A model generated the notes under the pieces. It was not told the origin of the DNA and searched no databases. It was given only the letters and a program-made list of their open reading frames with translations. Shown piece after piece: positions 12,306-19,324 of a DNA stretch of 19,324 nt. Position 1 is the first letter of the stretch, and each line of letters starts with the position of its first letter. Origin of the DNA: Candidatus Woesearchaeota archaeon (GTDB lineage Archaea; Nanobdellota; Nanobdellia; Woesearchaeales; UBA11716). The stretch is from NCBI GenBank assembly GCA_013329175.1, contig DUKR01000068.1:1-19324 (forward strand), in the 5' to 3' direction. The position numbers were made by a program, and so were the translations under genes.

Positions 12306-14198
12306 ATGAAAATCCTCTCATTGCATGCAGACTTCATCACCTTCAAAGCGACAAAGAAGGCCATCAAGAGCGCCAAAGAGGTGGATACTGCTGAGAAAAA
12401 GGTTGATGAGTGCCTGGTCATCCTCTCAGCTGTGGAGAAAAGGGATGAGCAAAACCCTGAAGCCGTCGCTTCCCAATACGTGAAGGAAATCATGGCCATC
12501 GCTTCCCAGGTGAAGGCTGATTCCATAGTTCTCTACCCCTATGTCCACCTCACCAGTGAGCCATCAGACCCAGCAACTGCAGAGAAGGTGCTTGACCTCG
12601 CAGAAGAAGCGCTTAGTCAGGAATTCACCGTCACCAGAAGCCCGTTTGGCTGGTATAAGTCATTCACCGTCGCCTGCAAGGGCCACCCGCTTGCCGAATT
12701 GTCGCGGGAATTCTCGCATGACTCTGCGGTAGTAGGCAAGACTGCTGTGAAGAAAGAGGGCGATGATGAATCAGAATCCCTCAAGAAAGAGCGGAAGCTG
12801 ACATCATACTGGCACATCCTGACGCCTGGGGGAGAATTGCGTGACGTCGGTGACTTTGACTATCAGAATTTTCAAAAGCTCAAGGCTTTTGCCTTCTACG
12901 AAAAAGAGAAATCAAGGGCCGTGACGCAGGAGCCTGAGCACGTCCGCATCATGAAGAAGCTTGAGCTTGTGGACTATGAGCCTGCATCTGACGGCGGCAA
13001 CCTTAGGTATTACCCAAAAGGCAGGCTGATGAAATCGCTGGTTGAAGAGTATGTCACCATGAGAGTGATTGAGTACGGCGGCCAGGAAGTCGAAAGCCCC
13101 ATCATGTACGATATTGACCACCCTACCCTATCAAAATATCTTGCCAGGTTTCCAGCAAGGCAATACAGGATAACCTCAGACAAGAGAACCTATTTCCTGC
13201 GCTTTGCTGCCTGTTTTGGCCAGTTTCTCATGGCGCATGATGCCACGATTTCCTACAAGCACCTTCCATTGAAACTGTATGAGATGACCCGCTATAGCTT
13301 CAGGAGGGAGCAGTCAGGGGAGTTGACCGGCCTTCGCAGGCTTAGGGCATTCACCATGCCAGACTGCCATGCCCTTGTAGCAGACCTCCCGCAGGCGATG
13401 GAAGAGTTCAAGGTGAGGTTTGAGTTGTGCAGGAGCGTGCTTGATGCAACAGGGGTAGGCTCAGAGAGCGTGGAAATGGCGCTGCGCACCACAAAGCAGT
13501 TCTATGCCGAGAATAAGGAATACATCCATTCCATCGTCAGGGCATTCGGCAAGCCCATCCTGCTTGAGATGTGGGATGAGCGCATCTTCTACTTCGTGCT
13601 GAAATATGAGTTCAATTTTGTAGATACCATGGGCAAGGCCTCGGCATTGTCAACGGACCAGATAGACATCGAGAACGGCGAGCGCTACGACATAGCCTAC
13701 ATGGACAGGGACGGAAAGAAGAAGCATCCGCTTATTTTGCACTGCTCGCCATCAGGCGCAGTCGAGCGCGTGCTGTATGCCCTCCTCGAGAAAGCTGCAT
13801 TTGCCCAGGCTGAAGGCAAAAAACCGCAGCTTCCCCTGTGGATCAACCCCATTCAGGTCAGGGTTATCCCTGTCTCAGAAGGCTACAATGAGCATGCCAT
13901 GGCTGTTTGTGATGAGTTACGCTCTGCAGGTATCAGGGCAGATATTGATGACAGGACACTGAATGTAGGCAAGAAGATTCGAGCTGGAGAGATGGAATGG
14001 GCATCCTACATCGTGGTCGTCGGCGAGAAGGAGAAAGCCTCAGGCAACCTTACCGTCAGGTCACGCTCAACCAGCGAGCAAAAGGAGAGGTCTCTGGAGG
14101 AATTGCAGGCAGAAATCAAGGATGCGGTGAAGGGGATGCCCTTTAAGCCATTGTCCATTCCAAAGGAACTCTCCAGAAGGGTTACGTTTGTGGGGTGA
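12306..14198 (+). CDS. thrS: Threonyl-tRNA synthetase, archaeal type
   Basis: A 630-aa class II enzyme that charges tRNA-Thr. ATG 12306 is chosen because MKILSLHADFITF is the canonical start of the archaeal N-terminal editing domain (D-Tyr-deacylase-like) and a TATA box lies just upstream. Editing domain: about 1-140 (VLYPYVHL, RSPFGWYKSFTVACKGHP). Catalytic core: about 200-500, with motif 2 RYSFRREQSGELTGLRRLRA, FTMPDCHAL and motif 3 HCSPSGAVERVLYALLE. The zinc ligands expected for ThrRS are visible as Cys303, His355 and His479. The HGTP anticodon-binding domain occupies about 515-630 (PLWINPIQVRVIPV, VRSRSTSEQKE). The length is normal for archaea. The stop overlaps the Shine-Dalgarno of the following small gene. 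Confidence 0.97.
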   Translation: MKILSLHADFITFKATKKAIKSAKEVDTAEKKVDECLVILSAVEKRDEQNPEAVASQYVKEIMAIASQVKADSIVLYPYVHLTSEPSDPATAEKVLDLAEEALSQEFTVTRSPFGWYKSFTVACKGHPLAELSREFSHDSAVVGKTAVKKEGDDESESLKKERKLTSYWHILTPGGELRDVGDFDYQNFQKLKAFAFYEKEKSRAVTQEPEHVRIMKKLELVDYEPASDGGNLRYYPKGRLMKSLVEEYVTMRVIEYGGQEVESPIMYDIDHPTLSKYLARFPARQYRITSDKRTYFLRFAACFGQFLMAHDATISYKHLPLKLYEMTRYSFRREQSGELTGLRRLRAFTMPDCHALVADLPQAMEEFKVRFELCRSVLDATGVGSESVEMALRTTKQFYAENKEYIHSIVRAFGKPILLEMWDERIFYFVLKYEFNFVDTMGKASALSTDQIDIENGERYDIAYMDRDGKKKHPLILHCSPSGAVERVLYALLEKAAFAQAEGKKPQLPLWINPIQVRVIPVSEGYNEHAMAVCDELRSAGIRADIDDRTLNVGKKIRAGEMEWASYIVVVGEKEKASGNLTVRSRSTSEQKERSLEELQAEIKDAVKGMPFKPLSIPKELSRRVTFVG

Positions 14199-14205
14199 AG
14201 GGGCA

Positions 14206-14610
14206 ATGACGCGGATGCATCTTGCAGTACTTTTGCTTGCAATTGCTGCCATCGGATGTGCGCCAGAGCAGCAGCCTGTCATTTACGAAGACGATACGCT
14301 GCCATCTGACGAGGGCATAGTCGTGACCTATTCATCAGAGGAAAGCACGCTCTCTTACTCCATCTCCATAACCAAGCCCACACCCTGCCACGAGGTAAAA
14401 GCCGAGGAGAATATCCTTGATTCATTCCCGCCTCAGGTGCAGGTCAGCATCAGCATGAGTGCCCCGCCAGCTGGCAGGGTTTGCATTCAGGTGATAGAAG
14501 AGACTAGCATTGAGGGCAGCATTGCTATAAGGACAAAGCCAAGATCATTCTCAGCGTTTATCAATGGAAGGCTCGTCGGGACAATCACCAACATCCCGAG
14601 AGCGACTTAA
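14206..14610 (+). CDS. Small secreted protein, probable lipoprotein
   Basis: 134 aa. The N-terminus MTRMHLAVLLLAIAAIGC is a signal sequence ending in a lipobox-like AIGC, so Cys18 may carry a lipid and anchor the protein outside the cell. The mature part is predicted beta-rich (VVTYSSEESTLSYSISITKP, VQVSISMSA) with two further cysteines (PCHEV and VCIQV) that could form a disulfide. This TPCHEVK ... CIQV arrangement recurs in small exported proteins, but I cannot name a family or function. The start at 14206 is chosen for GGTGA, which overlaps the ThrRS stop and lies 7 nt upstream. It is probably cotranscribed with ThrRS by position only. Confidence 0.75.
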   Translation: MTRMHLAVLLLAIAAIGCAPEQQPVIYEDDTLPSDEGIVVTYSSEESTLSYSISITKPTPCHEVKAEENILDSFPPQVQVSISMSAPPAGRVCIQVIEETSIEGSIAIRTKPRSFSAFINGRLVGTITNIPRAT

Positions 14611-14617
14611 TGAGGCA

Positions 14618-14627
14618 TTTTTTATAT
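14618..14627 (+). promoter_or_regulatory. TATA box for the dihydrouridine synthase
   Basis: TTTTTATAT about 25-32 bp ahead of ATG 14650, giving a leaderless transcript independent of the upstream genes. Confidence 0.55.
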
Positions 14628-14649
14628 CTCCTACTTTTCTTCTGGATTT

Positions 14650-15597
14650 ATGCCATACGCAGCAGACTTCCCGAAGCTTTCAGGAAAAGCTGTCCTCTCG
14701 CCCATGTCAGGAGTCACTGACGTAGCGTTTCGTGCCTTGTGCAGAAAGCACGGAGCCGTCTTGACCTATACAGAATTTGTGAATTCAACTGCAATTGTCA
14801 GGGGCAGCAGGAAGACTGAGGAGATGCTTGCTACTGACCCCCTCGAGAAGCCTGTTGCGGTGCAGCTGTTCGGAAGCTCTGTTGCAGATGTCGTAGCTGC
14901 AGCGAAGTCAGTAGAGGATCGCTTTGACGTGATTGATATCAACTGCGGCTGCCCTGCCTGGAAGGTCATCAGGACAGGGGCGGGAAGCTGGTTTCTCAGG
15001 AAGCCTGAGAGCATCGGGGCACTCGTCAACAAGCTGGCGACAGCAGTCAACAGGCCAATCACCATCAAGATACGAAAGGGCATAAGTGAGCATCATATCA
15101 ATGCCGTTGAGGTGGCAAGAATAGCTGAAGATGCAGGAGCAGCAGCTGTTGCCATCCATGGCAGGACTCAGAAAGCTGGCTACACAGGAAGCGCTGACTG
15201 GGACATCATCAGGCAGGTGAAGGAATCTGTGAACATTCCAGTGATAGGCAATGGCGACGTCTTCACCCCTGAAGTTTTTGCGCAGCGGCTTGAGGAATCC
15301 GGCGTTGATTACATCATGGTTGCAAGAGGGGCGATTGGCAGGCCATATCTCTTCTCCCAAATCAATTCCTATCTGAAGAAGAGAGACTACGAAATAGTTG
15401 GGGATCCTATCCCCTATTTTTTTGACTATCTCTCTCTTGCAAAGAAGCATGCCATTGAATTTTCTTCCGTGAAATCCCATGCCATCTGCTTCACCAGGGG
15501 GATGCGGGGTGCTGCGGCACTCAGGGCAAAGCTTGGGAAGTGCACGACAATAGGCGAGGTGAGGGAGATAGTGGATATCTTCGGAAACAGCCGGTGA
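14650..15597 (+). CDS. dus: tRNA-dihydrouridine synthase
   Basis: A 315-aa FMN-dependent enzyme that reduces specific uridines in the tRNA D loop using NAD(P)H. The TIM-barrel begins with LSPMSGVTDVAFR (FMN phosphate-side loop), then VQLFGSS, the catalytic motif DINCGCPAWKVIRTGAGS (Cys101 in NxGCP), the barrel end AIHGRTQKAGYTGSADWD, PVIGNGDV, and MVARGAIGRPYLF. A C-terminal helical tRNA-binding domain follows (about 240-315). The order and length fit the archaeal/DusB-like branch. GSWFL replaces the more usual G-(S/A)-x-L-L after the catalytic loop, a small deviation. The position modified cannot be told from sequence. The gene has its own TATA box. Confidence 0.93.
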   Translation: MPYAADFPKLSGKAVLSPMSGVTDVAFRALCRKHGAVLTYTEFVNSTAIVRGSRKTEEMLATDPLEKPVAVQLFGSSVADVVAAAKSVEDRFDVIDINCGCPAWKVIRTGAGSWFLRKPESIGALVNKLATAVNRPITIKIRKGISEHHINAVEVARIAEDAGAAAVAIHGRTQKAGYTGSADWDIIRQVKESVNIPVIGNGDVFTPEVFAQRLEESGVDYIMVARGAIGRPYLFSQINSYLKKRDYEIVGDPIPYFFDYLSLAKKHAIEFSSVKSHAICFTRGMRGAAALRAKLGKCTTIGEVREIVDIFGNSR

Positions 15598-15627
15598 AAA
15601 AGCTTGAGAAGTTGCCGTGCATATCCC

Positions 15628-16950
15628 TTATCCTTCATTGCCAAGTATCCTCTTCACCTCAACTTTATACGCCTCTACGTTCGGCTGATCAAATGGATTG
15701 ACACCCAGAAGATGGCCTAAGTACATCATCTCAATCATCTTGAACTGCAGCAGCTGGCCGATAGAATACGCGGATTTGTCAGGCAGCAGGATTTCAGCAT
15801 ATGGCCGCTTTCCCTTCTGGAAGTCAATCTTGACGCCCTGCAGTATGGCATTCATGACTTCAGCCAGGGGTATACCTTGGATATTCTCAACAAGCTCATC
15901 ATACTCCTTCATGACAGGGACATTGACACTGCTGTTGTTCTGCCCAACAGATACAAATGTCGTAAACTTGTCATAAGGGCCTCCAAGATACAATTGAGCC
16001 ATGGAGTGCAGGTCAGTCGTTCCAATAGAGACTGTAGGGGTTATGCCGCAGTTAACCTTCTTTCCCCTGCGGTCATGCTCCTTTCCGACAGACTCTCCCA
16101 TGAGCTGGCGGTACCATTTGCCAACTGATTCCAGATCTGAGGAGAAGAGGAAAAGGTCACTGATGTTTTTGCCATTTGTGTAATGGAGGTACTGGAGAGC
16201 TGCGCTTGCCGCTGCAGGATTGCCAGCAGAGGCTGCGATGCACCGATTTCTCATGTCACGGGCGCCTTTGAGGAGGCTTTCAATGCTCACCCCCATCATC
16301 CCAAGGGGAAAAAGGCCAACCGCAGAAAAGACTGAGAAGCGCCCACCTACTTTTTGGGGCATGGTAAGGACGCCATACCCCTTGTTGTCAGCGAAATGAT
16401 GCAGCTTTGAACCCTCATCAGTGATGGCCACGATGTTTTCTGCATGAGATCCGCCCTTGTACCTCTTCACTAGATTGATGAGCACCTCAGCGTTTGCGAT
16501 GGTCTCAGTGGTTCCTCCTGACTTGCTGATGATGACAACAAGCACTTCCCTGCCCTGCTTGAGCACAGGCTCAATCACCACCCGTATCTGCCTCATGGCA
16601 TCACTGTCAACAGTATCAGCATAGAGTGTCCTTCGTTTTGGGGTGATGTGGTTGCAAAGCTTTCCGAACACTGCCTCCTGCACGGCGATTGTCCCAAGAT
16701 TGCTTCCTCCGATGCCTACAACCACTATGTAGGCAGGGTCAAGCTTCTGCTTCTTGCCTATGAACGCCCCCACTCTCTTCAAAAGAGCCTCATCACCAGG
16801 AAGGCTGATAGATGCCCGGTCATCCTCATAGCCTGCAAGCAGCGCCTTCCGCAGCCGTGCAGTCTCAGGCGCTGTCCTCTTCAGTACCGATGAAATCCTT
16901 CCTGATGAGAGCAGAGCAGCCTTGCCGTAGAGGTAGGAAATGGGCTTCAT
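15628..16950 (-). CDS. pgi: Glucose-6-phosphate isomerase
   Basis: A 440-aa conventional (SIS-fold) phosphoglucose isomerase, interconverting glucose 6-phosphate and fructose 6-phosphate. It is not the cupin-type enzyme of Thermococcales and some methanogens. Signatures: VVGIGGSNLGTIAVQEAV (77-94), VVIISKSGGTTETIANAEVL (phosphate-binding SIS loop), VGGRFSVFSAVGLFPLG, MGESVGKEHDRRGKK, and the C-terminal GHLLGVNPFDQPNVEAYK with the conserved basic end. The length resembles the shorter PGI of Gram-positive bacteria and some archaea. Its ATG overlaps the transaldolase TGA (ATGA), so it is the last gene of the operon and translationally coupled. Confidence 0.95.
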   Translation of the reverse strand: MKPISYLYGKAALLSSGRISSVLKRTAPETARLRKALLAGYEDDRASISLPGDEALLKRVGAFIGKKQKLDPAYIVVVGIGGSNLGTIAVQEAVFGKLCNHITPKRRTLYADTVDSDAMRQIRVVIEPVLKQGREVLVVIISKSGGTTETIANAEVLINLVKRYKGGSHAENIVAITDEGSKLHHFADNKGYGVLTMPQKVGGRFSVFSAVGLFPLGMMGVSIESLLKGARDMRNRCIAASAGNPAAASAALQYLHYTNGKNISDLFLFSSDLESVGKWYRQLMGESVGKEHDRRGKKVNCGITPTVSIGTTDLHSMAQLYLGGPYDKFTTFVSVGQNNSSVNVPVMKEYDELVENIQGIPLAEVMNAILQGVKIDFQKGKRPYAEILLPDKSAYSIGQLLQFKMIEMMYLGHLLGVNPFDQPNVEAYKVEVKRILGNEG

Positions 16951-17777
16951 CTCAGCTCCTTCAGCATGCCGCTGTATGCAGGGACGATGTCATCGGTGAA
17001 GGATTTCATGCCTTCAAAGGTCTTGTGATGGTGCAATAGGGTCTCAATCACGCTGAGGGGAAGGGTTGCGATGTCTGCTCCTGCAAATGCTGCCTCTCGC
17101 ACCTGTCTGGGATTCCTTAAGGACGCTGCAAGAATCTCCGTCTTGATGTCGTATGCCGCAAAGATGTGCGCAATCTGGCTTACAAGGTCAATGCCTGAAA
17201 CCACGCCATTGTCGCTGATGATGCTTTCGCCCCTGACCATGCCTTCTGAAGGATAGTAGTCAGCCTTGTCAAACTCAATCCCGGATATCTTTCTCAGGTC
17301 ATCATCAACCCTTCCTGCAAACGGGCTGACATACATAGCTCCTGCCTTTGCTGCTAAAATGGCCTGCTCAGGGGTGAATATGAGAGTGCAGTTGATGGGG
17401 ATACCTTGTGCAGAAAGGGCTTTTATCGCTTTGATTCCGTCAAAGTGGGTTGTGTCATCAGCCTTGAATGCCGGGTTGACAGGGACCTTGATGACGACGT
17501 TATTTGCTATGCTGTTAAATCTCCTGAAGAGTGCTTTCCCCTCAGCAATGATGGTGTCTGCATCTGCCCCGATGACTTCCAGCGATACTGGCGTACCCTT
17601 TGCTGTTTTCAGGATATCCTCTATATATCTTTGCATGTCTATATTCTTTCCTGCCTTCTTCAGGCTGTCCACCGCCCTCTTGATGAGGCTTGGGTTTGTT
17701 GTCACGCCGTCAAGGATGCCGTATGAATCTGCCTTCTTGATTTCAGAAACTGTCGCTGAATCTATAAAGATTTTCAT
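16947..17777 (-). CDS. Transaldolase (TalC/FSA-like) with an internal insertion
   Basis: 276 aa. A Schiff-base aldolase that moves a dihydroxyacetone unit between sugar phosphates, or a fructose-6-phosphate aldolase. Seen: FIDSATVSEI and GVTTNPSLI at the N-terminus, Schiff-base Lys97 in NVVIKVPV, CTLIFTPEQAILAAKAGA, YVSPFAGRVDD, EILAASLRNPRQV and GADIATLPLSV. The family is normally about 215-225 aa. Here roughly 30 residues (about 158-190, including KADYYPSEGMVRGESII) are inserted after the GRVDD loop, and the C-terminus is slightly extended. The start is supported by AAGGAGG 7 nt upstream of ATG. It is the middle gene of the glucokinase-transaldolase-isomerase operon. Confidence 0.9.
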   Translation of the reverse strand: MKIFIDSATVSEIKKADSYGILDGVTTNPSLIKRAVDSLKKAGKNIDMQRYIEDILKTAKGTPVSLEVIGADADTIIAEGKALFRRFNSIANNVVIKVPVNPAFKADDTTHFDGIKAIKALSAQGIPINCTLIFTPEQAILAAKAGAMYVSPFAGRVDDDLRKISGIEFDKADYYPSEGMVRGESIISDNGVVSGIDLVSQIAHIFAAYDIKTEILAASLRNPRQVREAAFAGADIATLPLSVIETLLHHHKTFEGMKSFTDDIVPAYSGMLKELR

Positions 17778-17845
17778 GGTGTTGCCTCCTTAATCATCAG
17801 TGAGTTCCATTGTTCCCCGGATTGGATTGAAGTGCATGCGCATGT

Positions 17846-18919
17846 TTACAGCGCCGCTGCAAAGCAGGCGCCATACAAGCTCTGGCTGTAGTTGGTGATA
17901 AGGAACAGGGGAATCTTTCTTAGCTCTTGAGCTAGGGTGTCTGAAGCCTGGAACTCCTCAACAAACCTTCTGGAGAGGAACAGGTCGCTGTTTTTTGCTG
18001 CTATCCCTCCAGCGATGTAGAGCCCGGAATAGCACAAGGTCTCAAGGGCGAAATTCCTTGCACAGCGGGCATAGTAGCTGGCAAACAACTCAAATGCCTC
18101 CCTGCATAGCCTGTCTTTCTTCCTGTAGAGTGAGATGAGGGCTGGCTTGCCTGCCCTTGCGCTGTCAATAGCCTTTGTTGCAACAGTCGCTATGTGCTTC
18201 CGCTTTTGCCTGAGATATGCATAGATGCCGGCTATCCCCCTTCCGGATACCAGATCCTCCCACTCGACAGGTCCCTTGATGCTTCTTCTTTTTTTGATGA
18301 AGTGCAGGAGAGCAAGCTCTTCAGCTGACTGTGCTGGGAATTCTGCATGGCCTCCTTCGCTTTTGATAGGGACGTGCGCCATGTGGCACTCATCAAAGAG
18401 CAGGATGCTTTTCCCTAATCCCGTTCCCGCGCCAATGATTGCCTTGACAGCATTCTTGGTGTGCTTCCCCTTAACGCTGCGTATTGCCCTGATGCCTCCC
18501 TTCTGGAGAGCAGGGACATTCACTGCATGGCCGATGATCTCAAAGTCGTTGAGGATCCTGAGCTTCTGAAGCTGAGTCTTTGCAAGAAGCTCCCTGCGCC
18601 GGATGACAAGCTTGGCATTCGTCATCCGAATCGGCTTGTTCTGGTCCGATATCGCTCCTGCCACGCCGATTGCTGCCCAATGGGGTGATATGCCAAACCT
18701 GCTTTTTGCCTCATCTAGCGCTCTTGTTATCGGCTTTACGAGTGAGGCGTGTTCGCTTGTCTTGAAATGCAGGGTAGCGAGCAAATCAACGTCTCGCTTT
18801 TTGGTGATGCCAGCGATTGCGAAATTGATGTTTGTTCCGCCTATGTCACCGCCAAGTACAAACGCTGCGTAGCGTTTCCGCTCAAATGCTCTGGCTAATT
18901 GCCTGACGTCGCAGTGCAT
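17846..18919 (-). CDS. glk: Glucokinase, bacterial Glk type
   Basis: About 357 aa. ATP-dependent phosphorylation of glucose. The start is taken at ATG 18919 (MHCDVRQLARAFERKRYAAF) because a TATA box (18973-18982) lies inside the longer frame that opens at 19072. ATP-binding LGGDIGGTNINFAIAG, then LRILNDFEIIGHAV, IIGAGTGLGKSILL, and the Glk-specific SEGGHAEFPAQSAEE followed by GPVEWEDLVSGRGIAGIY. These place it in the hexokinase-fold Glk family (as in E. coli) and apart from the short ROK kinases and ADP-dependent kinases common in archaea, so transfer from bacteria is plausible. The C-terminal half has a basic linker (HFIKKRRSIKG). First gene of the operon; 68 nt separate it from transaldolase. 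Confidence 0.88.
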   Translation of the reverse strand: MHCDVRQLARAFERKRYAAFVLGGDIGGTNINFAIAGITKKRDVDLLATLHFKTSEHASLVKPITRALDEAKSRFGISPHWAAIGVAGAISDQNKPIRMTNAKLVIRRRELLAKTQLQKLRILNDFEIIGHAVNVPALQKGGIRAIRSVKGKHTKNAVKAIIGAGTGLGKSILLFDECHMAHVPIKSEGGHAEFPAQSAEELALLHFIKKRRSIKGPVEWEDLVSGRGIAGIYAYLRQKRKHIATVATKAIDSARAGKPALISLYRKKDRLCREAFELFASYYARCARNFALETLCYSGLYIAGGIAAKNSDLFLSRRFVEEFQASDTLAQELRKIPLFLITNYSQSLYGACFAAAL

Positions 18920-18972
18920 GATGCGTTGTGCTCCCTCATTTGCTTTTCTTTCAGCAGGGCTTATCCCGTCGA

Positions 18973-18982
18973 GATATAAAAA
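18973..18982 (-). promoter_or_regulatory. TATA box for the sugar-phosphate operon
   Basis: TTTTTATATC on the minus strand, about 55-60 bp ahead of ATG 18919. It drives glucokinase and probably the two following genes. Confidence 0.5.
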
Positions 18983-19072
18983 AGTATCTATGCAAGGTAA
19001 TAGTTCACTCTCCTGAAAAGCCCTGGGGAGAGGAGGCAGTCTTATGGGGGCTGGCATTCCCAACAAAATCAT

Positions 19073-19324
19073 TCAAAAAAAGCATTAGCCATACCTCCCA
19101 TCGCTTCCACAGGCAATGCGCAGCCTCATCCCTTTCGTTTCAGGCCATCCCCCCATTGCACTTTCCGACGGGAGAAAAGAAAAGTGAAAAAAGTGAAGAA
19201 AAAAATGTGATAACAAAAACGGCTCTGGCTCCGCCCGCGCAGGGCATTTGCTGCAGCCATTGCCGTAGTGTAGCGAGCTGCTACCTACGGTGGTTGAAGG
19301 ATGAGCGCTGCACCTGTGGGGTTG
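19073..19324. other. Right-end spacer
   Basis: No gene is seen. Most of the stretch is the inverted copy of the dispersed purine-rich repeat and its GC-rich continuation (CCGCCCGCGCAGGGC), running to the end of the window. Confidence 0.6.
19128..19264 (+). repeat. Dispersed purine-rich repeat, copy C
   Basis: Shares with copy A, in the same order but opposite orientation: ATCCCTTTCGTTTCAGGCCA, ATTGCACTTTCCG, a GAAAAGTGAA-rich tract, AACAAAAA, and GCCATTGCCG. Weaker similarity seems to continue to about 19300 (TGAAGGATG). Confidence 0.7.

Noticed and set aside
18920..19072. Longer N-terminus for glucokinase
   Set aside because: The extension spans the TATA box at 18973-18982 and the kinase fold begins after residue 20 of the shorter form.

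Overview
The window reads as archaeal chromosome of moderate GC with scattered mobile-element debris. Archaeal hallmarks are: AT-rich TATA boxes 25-40 bp ahead of many starts, often with almost no leader; a threonyl-tRNA synthetase with the archaeal N-terminal editing domain; a tRNA-Ser(GGA) with an intron in the anticodon loop; an XPD-type helicase; and an orphan CARF-winged-helix regulator of the kind common in archaea. The helix-rich C-terminal unit of the first gene resembles proteins frequent in DPANN lineages, but I cannot place the organism more closely.

Layout. 1-651: no convincing gene; a purine/pyrimidine-skewed dispersed repeat. 652-2577 (+): a 641-aa coiled-coil protein. 2570-4168: an AT-rich island bounded by two 80-nt direct repeats (79/80 identical), holding an unknown gene, a short gene fragment and the decayed C-terminal half of an IS5-like transposase. 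4221-4348 (+): intron-containing tRNA-Ser. 4393-6618 (-): XPD/DinG-like helicase and a glutaredoxin. 6619-8330: a regulatory block with three long inverted repeats, a CARF-wHTH regulator, a MarR-like wHTH, a divergent frame interrupted by an amber codon that overlaps a ~211-nt region of nested perfect stems, and an IS630-family transposase remnant. 8707-10277 (+): a glutamine-dependent NAD synthetase split into separate glutaminase and synthetase genes. 10278-10909: a tiny membrane protein gene and a hairpin-rich spacer with a duplicated motif. 10910-12116 (-): a wHTH-like protein and a fumarylacetoacetate-hydrolase family enzyme. 12306-15597 (+): threonyl-tRNA synthetase, a small probable lipoprotein and a tRNA-dihydrouridine synthase. 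15628-18919 (-): a sugar-phosphate operon, glucokinase, transaldolase, glucose-6-phosphate isomerase. 19073-19324: an inverted copy of the dispersed repeat seen at the left end.

How it fits together. The housekeeping genes cover tRNA charging and modification (ThrRS, Dus, tRNA-Ser), NAD synthesis, and entry of glucose into hexose and pentose phosphate metabolism. The most unusual part is 6.6-8.3 kb, where three wHTH-type regulators, twin 13- and 16-bp inverted repeats and a large nested foldback lie side by side. The best candidate for something undescribed is the nested structure at 7935-8145. Its five enclosing arms all pair perfectly and in register, and it matches no standard archaeal RNA I could recall.
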